Below, in pieces: positions 27,726 through 35,215 of a stretch of 64,000 nt of DNA. The DNA lies in contig NZ_FOCB01000012.1 of the NCBI RefSeq assembly GCF_900109995.1, positions 124,001-188,000 on the forward strand, given 5' to 3'. The position numbers and the translations under genes were made by a program. Position 1 is the stretch's first letter, and each line of letters begins with the position of its first letter. Origin of the DNA: Pseudomonas sp. ok272 (GTDB lineage: Bacteria > Pseudomonadota > Gammaproteobacteria > Pseudomonadales > Pseudomonadaceae). Under the pieces are notes generated by a model, which worked only from the letters and a program-made list of their open reading frames with translations, ran no database searches and had not been told where the DNA came from.

Positions 27726-29975
27726 ATGAACAATTGGCCACGCCTGGCGCTCAACGCCCTGGGACTGACTCTATCGCTGTCCGGCAGCGCCTTCGCGCAA
27801 CTCGCTGCCGTCGACCCGGGCCCCTACACCTTTGCCACGGGGAAATTCCCCATTTGGTATCAGGACAATAACCTGCTCTCGATGGAACTGTGCCAGTCGC
27901 GGGCGGCGAGTTCGCGGGTACCGGCCAGCGTGCCACCGGCCTATATGTGCACGCTGCTGCCGGAGCCGGGGATCTACGACGACACCCAGCCGATGGTTTT
28001 CCCGGATAACTGGCCGCCTGAAGCGTTCTGGTTCCTGGCCGAGACCAGCATTCCCGCTGTGGGTAACAGCGGCTTTGAACTGGACGCCTACGTGGCCGGG
28101 ATAGAGGCCGCCTTTGCCTCGGGAAACCCGGTGGATGGCGATCAGCAAAGCTTCGCGCGAATCCGCATCAGAGTCTCAGTCCCCACGGCGGGGGTCTATA
28201 CCATCACCCACCCGTACGGTGTGGAAACGGTCAACGTGACCACCTCCGGGCGCCGGGCAATCAACATTACCCGAGACATCGGCATCGGTGCTCCAGGCAA
28301 CTTCAGTGGAGCCGTAAACGGTGCCATCGGTCCCTTCCTGCGCAGCCTCAACGGGCCTTATACCGAAGTGAACCCAGACACGGGGGCTATCGAAAGCTTT
28401 ATCGGTGACCCCAACCTGACTGAACTCGTCACCGGCAGCCCCTACAACACCAACTTCGTACGTATCACTGGCCCGACGGGCAGCATCCAGACCAGCCTCT
28501 TCACGGTTGCCGGCAAGGTGCTCGACAGTCGTGCGCAAACACCGGTGGAGATTGCCCGCGCAACGTATCGGCGGACGCCCGCCGGCAGCGGCAGCAACAC
28601 TCGGGTCGAAGTGTTTGCCCAGGCCCAGAACAGTTCGGACCTGTGCTGGCGCGAATCCATTGCCCTGGTCCCCGGCCCACCGTTGTCACCTTGTCAGATC
28701 AACCTGACTGGCGATAACAACGGTCTTTACTTCGGCGAACACCTGCTTAACGGTGCCGTGCCGCCAGTGATCGTGGTGACCGCCACCAACCCGGCCGGTA
28801 CGACACGCCCGACAGCGGTGTCGAGCAAGCTCACTGATCTGGTGAAAATCCAGACCGCGCGCTACAACTGGGCCACCAGCAGCCTGCTGATCGAGGCGAC
28901 GTCAACCGATGAAGTGGCCATTCCTGACATGGTTGCGCAAGGCTACGGGCGACTGTCGAAAAACGGCACGTTGCAAAAAATCACTGTCGCGGACCTGTCG
29001 CAGCCACCGGCCAGTGTCACGGTCATATCCGCAGCAGGTGGTCGTGATACCGAAGCCGTCGTGGTGGTCGGGACGGCCCCGGACATAGGCGCGAACCAGC
29101 CGCCGGTGGCCATTGCCGACACGGGCAGCACCAGCTTCGGCGTACCCATCACTCTCAACGTACTGGCCAACGATAGTGACCCGGATGGCAACACGCCCCT
29201 GAGCATCACTTCATTGACCCAACCGGCCACCGGGCAAGGCACGGTGAGTTTGAGTGGGAGTACCGCGGTGGTCTACACCCCACCGGCGGTGGTCAATGCA
29301 CCGCTGACCACCACGTTCACCTACAAGGCACAGGACGCCAAAGGCCTCGCCTCGACCGTTGCCGCCACCGTGACCATCACGGTGACGCCGAACCAGCCAC
29401 CGGTGGCGGTCAACGATGCCGTGGCGACCCTGGGTGTTTCCATTCCAATCAATGTGCTGGCCAACGACACTGATCCGGAAGGCAACGTACCGCTGGCAGT
29501 CGCCAGCTTCACTCAACCTGCGGCGGGTCGCGGCACGGTCAGCAGCAACGGCACGGTTCTCACGTACACCCCTCCCGCTACGGTGACAGCAGCCTTCACC
29601 ACAACCTTCACCTACGTCGCACGGGACAGCTTCGGTGCCCTCTCGACCGCGCCTGCCACGGTCACCGTGCAAGTCTCGCCAAGGCCGGCGGCTGAAACCT
29701 TTACGGTCACCACCGCAACCGTCTCGGCACGCTCCAACAATCGCTTCACCTGGGACTTTGCAGGCACCTCGTCGGTGATCACCGGCAACACCATCACCCT
29801 CCAGGTTTCCACGCCGACAGGACTGGTCACCCTGGGCAGTACCACGGTGCCGGTGACCGGACGCTGGCGCCTGACGGTGAACAACACCACCACAGTGGTA
29901 CCGTCGGCGAACCCCACCGCAACCATTACCTCGTCCCAAGGCACCGTACGCACAGTGTCGGTGACCGCGAACTGA
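27726..29975 (+). CDS. Secreted multidomain adhesin-like protein, second paralogue
   Basis: 749 aa; ATG at 27726 follows a perfect AGGAGG. Signal peptide (LTLSLSGSAFA), then the same N-terminal domain as the previous gene (AAVDPGPYTFATGKFPIWYQ, ITHPYGVETVNV, RRAINITRDIGIGAP). From about residue 460 come two cadherin/Ig-like repeats, each starting NQPPVA and containing LNVLANDSDPDGN or INVLANDTDPEGN with Asp-rich calcium-type sites. A final beta domain ends the protein. Such repeats are typical of long extracellular matrix or adhesion proteins. It could anchor the curlin fibres or mineral; this is inference. Confidence 0.78.
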   Translation: MNNWPRLALNALGLTLSLSGSAFAQLAAVDPGPYTFATGKFPIWYQDNNLLSMELCQSRAASSRVPASVPPAYMCTLLPEPGIYDDTQPMVFPDNWPPEAFWFLAETSIPAVGNSGFELDAYVAGIEAAFASGNPVDGDQQSFARIRIRVSVPTAGVYTITHPYGVETVNVTTSGRRAINITRDIGIGAPGNFSGAVNGAIGPFLRSLNGPYTEVNPDTGAIESFIGDPNLTELVTGSPYNTNFVRITGPTGSIQTSLFTVAGKVLDSRAQTPVEIARATYRRTPAGSGSNTRVEVFAQAQNSSDLCWRESIALVPGPPLSPCQINLTGDNNGLYFGEHLLNGAVPPVIVVTATNPAGTTRPTAVSSKLTDLVKIQTARYNWATSSLLIEATSTDEVAIPDMVAQGYGRLSKNGTLQKITVADLSQPPASVTVISAAGGRDTEAVVVVGTAPDIGANQPPVAIADTGSTSFGVPITLNVLANDSDPDGNTPLSITSLTQPATGQGTVSLSGSTAVVYTPPAVVNAPLTTTFTYKAQDAKGLASTVAATVTITVTPNQPPVAVNDAVATLGVSIPINVLANDTDPEGNVPLAVASFTQPAAGRGTVSSNGTVLTYTPPATVTAAFTTTFTYVARDSFGALSTAPATVTVQVSPRPAAETFTVTTATVSARSNNRFTWDFAGTSSVITGNTITLQVSTPTGLVTLGSTTVPVTGRWRLTVNNTTTVVPSANPTATITSSQGTVRTVSVTAN

Positions 29976-29981
29976 GCCCGC

Positions 29982-30008
29982 GCCCCATCAGCCTTGCGCT
30001 GATGGGGC
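29982..30008 (+). terminator. Strong hairpin between the adhesin-like gene and the curlin genes
   Basis: An 11-bp perfect stem (GCCCCATCAGC with GCTGATGGGGC) and five-base loop lie seven bases after the stop codon. No T-run follows, so it may stabilise or process the mRNA rather than end transcription, allowing more curlin than adhesin. Confidence 0.5.
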
Positions 30009-30033
30009 CGGTCTCCTGCCAAAGGACCCTACC

Positions 30034-30495
30034 ATGAACACTGCGAGCGCCGCCCTGCTCTGCCTGCTGACGATTTTCAGCAGCACGGGCGTGCGGGCTG
30101 ACGATTTGATGGAAAACGATGACCTCGGGGCCGCCACTGACCTCGGCGAGTTACCCGCGCCTGTTGGCCAACAAGCGCTGATCGATCAGAGCGGACAGGC
30201 CAATGTCGCGCGGGTGCAACAGAACGGCCAGTCAATGCTGGGCACCATCGTCCAGTCGGGCAGCAATCAGGAAGCCTACATCCTGCAACATGGCAACGAC
30301 CTGATGGCGACGATCACTCAACAAGGGAGTGGCAACAGTGCCGGCATCACCCAGGCCGGCAGCCACAACCGCGCACAGATATCCCAGAACGGCAATAACA
30401 ACGACGCCACCATTGACCAGGCGGGTGCGGGGCTACAAAGCGCCGTCAACCAATCGGGTAATGGCATGAGCGTTTCAGTCAAACAATATCGCTAA
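30034..30495 (+). CDS. csgB: CsgB-like minor curlin (nucleator)
   Basis: 153 aa with signal peptide (cleavage after VRA) and about five curlin repeats of the pattern Q-x-G-x2-N-x-A-x3-Q, for example SGQANVARVQQNGQ, GSGNSAGITQAGSHNRAQ and GNNNDATIDQAG. The short length, the position before the longer curlin and a basic C-terminus (VKQYR) resemble CsgB, which nucleates curli on the outer membrane. RBS AAAGGA. Confidence 0.82.
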   Translation: MNTASAALLCLLTIFSSTGVRADDLMENDDLGAATDLGELPAPVGQQALIDQSGQANVARVQQNGQSMLGTIVQSGSNQEAYILQHGNDLMATITQQGSGNSAGITQAGSHNRAQISQNGNNNDATIDQAGAGLQSAVNQSGNGMSVSVKQYR

Positions 30496-30522
30496 AGCAC
30501 TGCACTACCTGGAGGTTTCATC

Positions 30523-31971
30523 ATGTTTAAATTGACGCCCCTCACCGCCGCCATCCTGGTCATTGTTAGTGCCCAGTCCATGGCTGACGACAGCCTGTCC
30601 ACCCAAAACCAGTCCGGTACGGCAAACATCGCCGCTGTGAAACAGAGCCAAGCCTCGTTCAGCACCGCCACCCAGCTGCAGTTTGGCGAGGGCAATGATG
30701 CGGCCGCCGTGCAGGACAACGCCACCGGCGCCATCGACCAGCATCAGTCTGGCGATTACAACGCCGGTTACGCGGAACAACTGTTCGAGAACGCCAGCAC
30801 CATCACTCAGCAACAGTTCGGCGTTTTCAACATCAGCCACGCCAGCCAGTCAGTCGGCGCAGGTGGCAACGTAGCGGAGCAACTGCAGCAAGGGACCGGC
30901 AACTTTTCGTTCATTTATCAGGACACTCAGGACGGCACCTCCGGCAAGACGTTACAGTTTGGTGACGGCAACGAAGCCTACATCGAGCAGATTGACCCGG
31001 GCATCGCCAACAATGCCGTGATCACTCAGTACGGCAACCTCAACTACGGCACCGCTGAACAGATATTTCACACGGCTGGCCAGATCGATATCCAGCAGTC
31101 TGGCGAAGGCAACTATGCCTACGGCGATCAGCGCAACGGCGTAGGAGGCAACCTGACAATCAACCAGTTCGGCGATTACAACGGCACCGAAGTCTGGCAA
31201 GACACCCAGACCGCCAGCCAGACCACCATCAATCAGTACGGCCAGACCAACGAAACCGTGGTTGACCAAAGCTTTGGCCAGAACAACGTTGCCCAGGTGC
31301 TGCAGGTGGGCGATGTCAATGCCATCTACGCCGACCAATTCGAAGCGGTCGGCTCGAGCCTGGCGCTGTACCAGCAAGGCACAGGCAACGTGCACTTCAC
31401 CTATCAGGCCGGTGAAAATCACGTGCTCACGGCCACCTCACTGGGTAACGAGAACAAGGTCTACGCCAGCAACTGGAAAGGCCCGCAAGCAGGAGGCCAG
31501 TTTGGCAGCAACCAGCGTGCGACGATTAACCAGAGCGGTACCGCCAACGCGGCCAACTTCACCCAGGAGGGTGTTGGCCACATCATGACGACCCATCAGT
31601 CGGGCGTCGGCAACCAAACCATCGTGAGTCAGGCCGACAACTTCAACGAGTTGTATTTCGAGCAGAACGGCAGCGACAACATCCTGATCGCCGACCAGCG
31701 CGGGACCACCAACCTGGCCCTGGGTTCGTCCAACGGCACCGGCAACAGCACCGAGTTCGAACAGTCCGGCAGCGGCAACCAGGCATTTACCACGCAGTTG
31801 TATGGCAGTGACAACCAGATCACCGTCAAGCAGGCAGACACAATGAACGTGGCGTATGTGACGCAGGGTGGGACAGGCAACATAGCCAGCGTCGACCAGA
31901 GTGGCGTGACGCAAATGGCGATTGTGCAACAGTACGGTTCGGCCAACCAGGCGACTGTGTTGCAGCAGTAA
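30523..31971 (+). CDS. csgA: Long CsgA-like curlin amyloid subunit
   Basis: 482 aa with signal peptide (LTAAILVIVSAQSMA) and roughly twenty curlin-type repeats through the whole mature chain, such as GTANIAAVKQSQ, GEGNYAYGDQ, GQTNETVVDQ, GVGNQTIVSQ and GSANQATVLQ at the end. E. coli CsgA has five repeats in about 150 aa, so this subunit is about three times larger. It should be exported through CsgG and polymerise into amyloid outside the cell. GGAGG precedes the ATG; a terminator follows. Confidence 0.88.
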   Translation: MFKLTPLTAAILVIVSAQSMADDSLSTQNQSGTANIAAVKQSQASFSTATQLQFGEGNDAAAVQDNATGAIDQHQSGDYNAGYAEQLFENASTITQQQFGVFNISHASQSVGAGGNVAEQLQQGTGNFSFIYQDTQDGTSGKTLQFGDGNEAYIEQIDPGIANNAVITQYGNLNYGTAEQIFHTAGQIDIQQSGEGNYAYGDQRNGVGGNLTINQFGDYNGTEVWQDTQTASQTTINQYGQTNETVVDQSFGQNNVAQVLQVGDVNAIYADQFEAVGSSLALYQQGTGNVHFTYQAGENHVLTATSLGNENKVYASNWKGPQAGGQFGSNQRATINQSGTANAANFTQEGVGHIMTTHQSGVGNQTIVSQADNFNELYFEQNGSDNILIADQRGTTNLALGSSNGTGNSTEFEQSGSGNQAFTTQLYGSDNQITVKQADTMNVAYVTQGGTGNIASVDQSGVTQMAIVQQYGSANQATVLQQ

Positions 31972-31986
31972 GCCCGAGGCCGATAT

Positions 31987-32022
31987 AAACCGCGGTGCTT
32001 TCAGACAGGCCGCGGTTTTTTT
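31987..32022 (+). terminator. Rho-independent terminator after csgA
   Basis: Stem AACCGCGG/CCGCGGTT with a 13-15 base loop is followed by seven T residues. Confidence 0.88.
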
Positions 32023-32104
32023 GCGCCGATTTTTTGGGCTGACTCACACGAAGCCCTCGGCAGGTGCAAAGGGTGTTCGCGCCTGCCAAGGGCCTGGGGT
32101 GTTG

Positions 32105-32136
32105 CCAAGGACTGTCTCCATCGAGACAGTCCTTGG
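32105..32136 (-). terminator. Perfect 14-bp hairpin after csgG
   Basis: CCAAGGACTGTCTC and its exact inverse are separated by four bases. It starts eight bases past the csgG stop. No strong T-run follows on the minus strand, so it may end transcription inefficiently or protect the 3' end. Confidence 0.6.
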
Positions 32137-32143
32137 AAAGACG

Positions 32144-33004
32144 TTACTCGCTGTCCGAGTCGATCTTGTTTTGCGACAAGTAACGATCCAGGGTTTCGTT
32201 CGGCGCTGGGACGCTATTGTCCCCGGCCACCTGCCACAAATTGCGTTCAATCCCCTGGGCCAGCAAATGCCCGACCGCCGACTCGATCGCCGACAACACA
32301 CACAGCTGCGCCGGTTCGTTGGTGGTGTAGCCGACTTCTGCTTCCAGCAGTTTCTTGAACTCGATGAACTTGAAGACTCCTGCACTGCGTCCGACCGAAT
32401 AGATGGTCTTGCTGGTCATGACATTGGCCAGTACCTGGCCGCTGCGCACATCCACCGCCCGCAGGTTGACCGAGACCTGATCGACTCGATACTCCCGGGA
32501 AATGTCGATGCCCAGGTACCGCGCCCCTTCCCCGCCGCTACGCACGTTGGTGTCGTAGGCAACGATGCCGCCTTCAAGCATGAGGTTCGCTGCCTGCAGC
32601 GGTGGCAATTCACCCTGGATATTGACCGGGGTGTTGGCCTTTTTCTGGGAGGCTCGAATGATCTTGCGCTCGGTCAGCAAGTTTTGCAGCCCCTCACGTT
32701 CGAGTACCACGAACCAGCCACTGGCCTGCATGGCGTCCATCAACATGCTGGCCGCGCCCTGGGTCACACTCGTGGAAAACGAGCTGGCCGGGGTCGGTTT
32801 GTACTGCCCGGTTTGATCGCGGAAGTTGTAAACCACGGCCATCAAGCGACCTTTGGGTCGGGGCATTTTCAGCAAGTCGTAGTAGGTCGACGCTCGTGGC
32901 GTCAGGGTTGGTGCTTCGGTGTCCTGCTCGGCCGTTACTGTGTCGCGCAGGCTGCAACCTTGTAGGGTCGCCAGCAACATCCCCAGCATCAGTATTTTTT
33001 TCAT
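32144..33004 (-). CDS. csgG: CsgG, outer-membrane curli secretion channel lipoprotein
   Basis: 286 aa from ATG at 33004 (MKKILMLGMLLATLQGC); the lipobox LQGC marks lipidation at about Cys17. The CsgG core is clear: RLMAVVYNFRDQTGQYKP, MLMDAMQASGWFVVLEREGL, RKIIRASQ, YLGIDISREYRVDQVSV. CsgG forms the nine-fold pore that exports curlin subunits. Last gene of the long operon that begins with the response regulator at 41750. Confidence 0.95.
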   Translation of the reverse strand: MKKILMLGMLLATLQGCSLRDTVTAEQDTEAPTLTPRASTYYDLLKMPRPKGRLMAVVYNFRDQTGQYKPTPASSFSTSVTQGAASMLMDAMQASGWFVVLEREGLQNLLTERKIIRASQKKANTPVNIQGELPPLQAANLMLEGGIVAYDTNVRSGGEGARYLGIDISREYRVDQVSVNLRAVDVRSGQVLANVMTSKTIYSVGRSAGVFKFIEFKKLLEAEVGYTTNEPAQLCVLSAIESAVGHLLAQGIERNLWQVAGDNSVPAPNETLDRYLSQNKIDSDSE

Positions 33005-33035
33005 GTCCGTTACTCCCCCTCGCCCCAAAACTCCG

Positions 33036-33455
33036 TCAAGGAGTGAGGCCATTGACCTGGATTTCCGAGATCTCGCCGGTCGCCCTGTCGGTCACGACAA
33101 TAGTCAGTGCGCCGGAGTCATCGGTGACGGAGACGATAAAAGCGTCAGTGGACAGGCTCCCGGTGTTGCCGGTGGAGATGTTGTCCAGCAACTGCCCCAG
33201 CAACCGCGACTGCAGTTGACTGGTGAAGCGTTCAAGGGCTGAGGCCCCGGTCGGCGTAATGCGGGGCTTGATATCGGGATCGTCGTAGTCGTTCTGCGAT
33301 TGAGCGTTGTTGAGCAACCAGGTACCGTTCAGCGGGTTACCACCGAAAGACGGGTTGATGGGTGTGTAGACCAGCTCCGTGGCCTGGACCCAACCGCAAC
33401 TTCCCAGGCAGAGCAACCAGAGGCAGGCGCGCTGCGAACGTTTTTTTGTTTTCAT
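33036..33455 (-). CDS. csgF: CsgF, curli assembly factor
   Basis: 139 aa with signal peptide (cleaved near VQA) and the CsgF signature ELVYTPINPSFGGNPLNGTW close to the mature N-terminus, which plugs into CsgG. It positions CsgB at the cell surface. Its ATG overlaps the csgE stop (ATGA). Confidence 0.93.
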   Translation of the reverse strand: MKTKKRSQRACLWLLCLGSCGWVQATELVYTPINPSFGGNPLNGTWLLNNAQSQNDYDDPDIKPRITPTGASALERFTSQLQSRLLGQLLDNISTGNTGSLSTDAFIVSVTDDSGALTIVVTDRATGEISEIQVNGLTP

Positions 33456-33850
33456 AACTCGTCCCTCTCAAGGTCCGTGGTGTCTTGCAACAAAGTTTCC
33501 AGCTTGCTCTGGACAATCTGTCCGCGAACCCAGTCGGCGGCTTCATAGGCCTCCTCCTTGAGTTCCACAGTGTTGGGGGCCAGAAAACGCCGGTACACCA
33601 GGCGTTGTTGATATTCCACAGTGACCAGACTGCCCCAGCGAGCTGAGGGACGTTCGCGCACGACCAGGTTGAAATCCATCGGGCTGGTGGCCCGCAGGCG
33701 TTCGCTGAAGGCGTAGTAAAAGTCGTGGCCGATATGGGAGATCGTGTCATCGACGATAAAACCGAGCATTTCTTCATCCGCCCTGACCGAAGCGGGCGGG
33801 AGCAACAGGAGCAGGGTCAGGCCCACGGCGATCCGCCAGCAGCGGTTCAT
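33452..33850 (-). CDS. csgE: CsgE, periplasmic curli export adaptor
   Basis: 132 aa from ATG at 33850 with signal peptide (VGLTLLLLLPPASVRA). The CsgE pattern is visible: LGFIVDDTISHIGHDFYYAF, LVVRERPSARWGSLVTVEYQ and QRLVYRRFLAP. It caps CsgG and gives substrate specificity. Its start overlaps the stop of the pseudopilin gene upstream by four bases, tying the curli and pilus-like parts into one transcript. Confidence 0.92.
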   Translation of the reverse strand: MNRCWRIAVGLTLLLLLPPASVRADEEMLGFIVDDTISHIGHDFYYAFSERLRATSPMDFNLVVRERPSARWGSLVTVEYQQRLVYRRFLAPNTVELKEEAYEAADWVRGQIVQSKLETLLQDTTDLERDEL

Positions 33851-34386
33851 GGCTGCCCCTCCTGCAGGCCGCCGGGCTGCCCTTTGGCCCGGCCGGAACT
33901 CCCCTCCAGAAAGGCTTTCTCGGCAACAAACTGCCAATCCTTGTAGCTGGCCATGCCGTCGAAGTCCGACCATTGACTGGGGAAGCCCGCCTGCTTGAGC
34001 GGCGTGTCAGTCGATGAGCTGCTGACGCCGGTGATACGCCCGTCAAAACCGCGCTGCAAGCTCCATTCAGCGCCACCTATGGGGTCTGGATAGAGCTGGC
34101 GGATATGATGTTTGGCCGTGGGGAAACGCTCGTCCTGCAACAGGTCCTCCAACGCCTTCGGGTACTGGGCCAGGCCAGGCGAGGCGCGGTAATAGCTGCG
34201 CAGCGCCTGGGCATACTGAGTGCCGACCCAGAGCAGTTGGCGCTCGCGGTCCCGGCGCGACGCGGTCGACCACAACTCACCGGCGCTGGCCAGCCCCATG
34301 CCCATGAGCATGATCAGAAACAGCACGCCCAGGTAGGTAAAACCACCCTCGCCTGACGGTCTACCACTCGGAGTAAAGGCTGCCAT
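33847..34386 (-). CDS. Type II secretion-like pseudopilin
   Basis: 179 aa from 34386. The N-terminal region GEGGFTYLGVLFLIMLMGMG is a class III prepilin signal, with cleavage expected after Gly before Phe. It lacks the usual Glu5 (Leu-Gly instead), as seen in some minor pseudopilins. The rest is a soluble domain of about 140 residues. It overlaps the preceding pseudopilin by 26 bases. Likely a minor tip component of the pilus-like fibre. Confidence 0.78.
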   Translation of the reverse strand: MAAFTPSGRPSGEGGFTYLGVLFLIMLMGMGLASAGELWSTASRRDRERQLLWVGTQYAQALRSYYRASPGLAQYPKALEDLLQDERFPTAKHHIRQLYPDPIGGAEWSLQRGFDGRITGVSSSSTDTPLKQAGFPSQWSDFDGMASYKDWQFVAEKAFLEGSSGRAKGQPGGLQEGQP

Positions 34387-34735
34387 CGCGCGCCCTCCCT
34401 GTGGCTCCGCTCTTGATATCAGCCACTGCGCCCGGCACACCGTCGGGAGGCGCGACCATCACCCAGGTGTCCTCGCGTTCGGCAATCGGGTCCATGGGCG
34501 GGTTGCGCAGGTAGCGTTGTTCCACCAGTTGTTCGAGGGAATCGGGATAGTGCCCGGTGTCGCCGTAGTAGTGATCGAGCGCTTCGCGCATCGCCGACAG
34601 GCTCTGACGTAGGGTCGTTTCCCTGGACGCTTCGAGGCTGTTGAAGTAGCGCGGCAGAGCGATGGTCATCAGGGTGGCAATGATTGCCATGACCACCATC
34701 AATTCGAGCAGGGTAAAACCTTTATCCCGGCGCAT
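34361..34735 (-). CDS. GspG/H-like pseudopilin
   Basis: 124 aa from 34735. The prepilin motif RRDKGFTLLELMVVMAIIAT has Glu5, followed by DHYYGDTGHYPDSLEQLVEQ and RYLRNPPMDPI, which are typical of GspG-type major pseudopilins. Four bases separate it from the gene before. Confidence 0.85.
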   Translation of the reverse strand: MRRDKGFTLLELMVVMAIIATLMTIALPRYFNSLEASRETTLRQSLSAMREALDHYYGDTGHYPDSLEQLVEQRYLRNPPMDPIAEREDTWVMVAPPDGVPGAVADIKSGATGRARDGSLYSEW

Positions 34736-34739
34736 GATC

Positions 34740-35213
34740 TCACCACTCCCGGTACGCGATGCCGTTGAGCCCTTTGCCCCGGGCCTTGGAGTAAACGTCG
34801 AACACGTCCTCACCTTCACGCGGGCTTTGCGCCGGACTGTCGTAGGCGCGCAGTCCCCAGCCACCCTCGTCATCGCGCTTGACGGATGTCAGCGGGTCAT
34901 GAGGCACGCGCCGCAAAAAGTAGAACTTGGCCCCCTTGGCGCTGCGCACGTCACGTACGCCGTCCACCAGCACTTGCAGGTTGGGCGGGTAGCCGCTGCT
35001 ATTGAGCGACTTCTCGATGTAGCCGGCATCGAATGCACGCTTGTAGGCGTCGATGGCATCGCGGAGTTGGTACAGGGCGCTGCGCAGCTCCTGTTCCTTG
35101 CCCCGGCGTACCACGGTCTCGGTCAACGGCGCCGCCATGCCGGCCAGCAGACCGATCAGTGCCAGCGTCACGACGACTTCGATCAGGGTAAAACCACGTT
35201 GCGAGGCGTCCAT
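34740..35213 (-). CDS. GspG-like pseudopilin
   Basis: 157 aa from ATG at 35213 (a TTG two codons earlier is possible). The prepilin motif is QRGFTLIEVVVTLALIGLLA with Glu5. The globular part ends with FDVYSKARGKGLNGIAYREW, characteristic of GspG-type proteins. It starts two bases after the secretin stop. Confidence 0.85.
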   Translation of the reverse strand: MDASQRGFTLIEVVVTLALIGLLAGMAAPLTETVVRRGKEQELRSALYQLRDAIDAYKRAFDAGYIEKSLNSSGYPPNLQVLVDGVRDVRSAKGAKFYFLRRVPHDPLTSVKRDDEGGWGLRAYDSPAQSPREGEDVFDVYSKARGKGLNGIAYREW

Positions 35214-35215
35214 GA

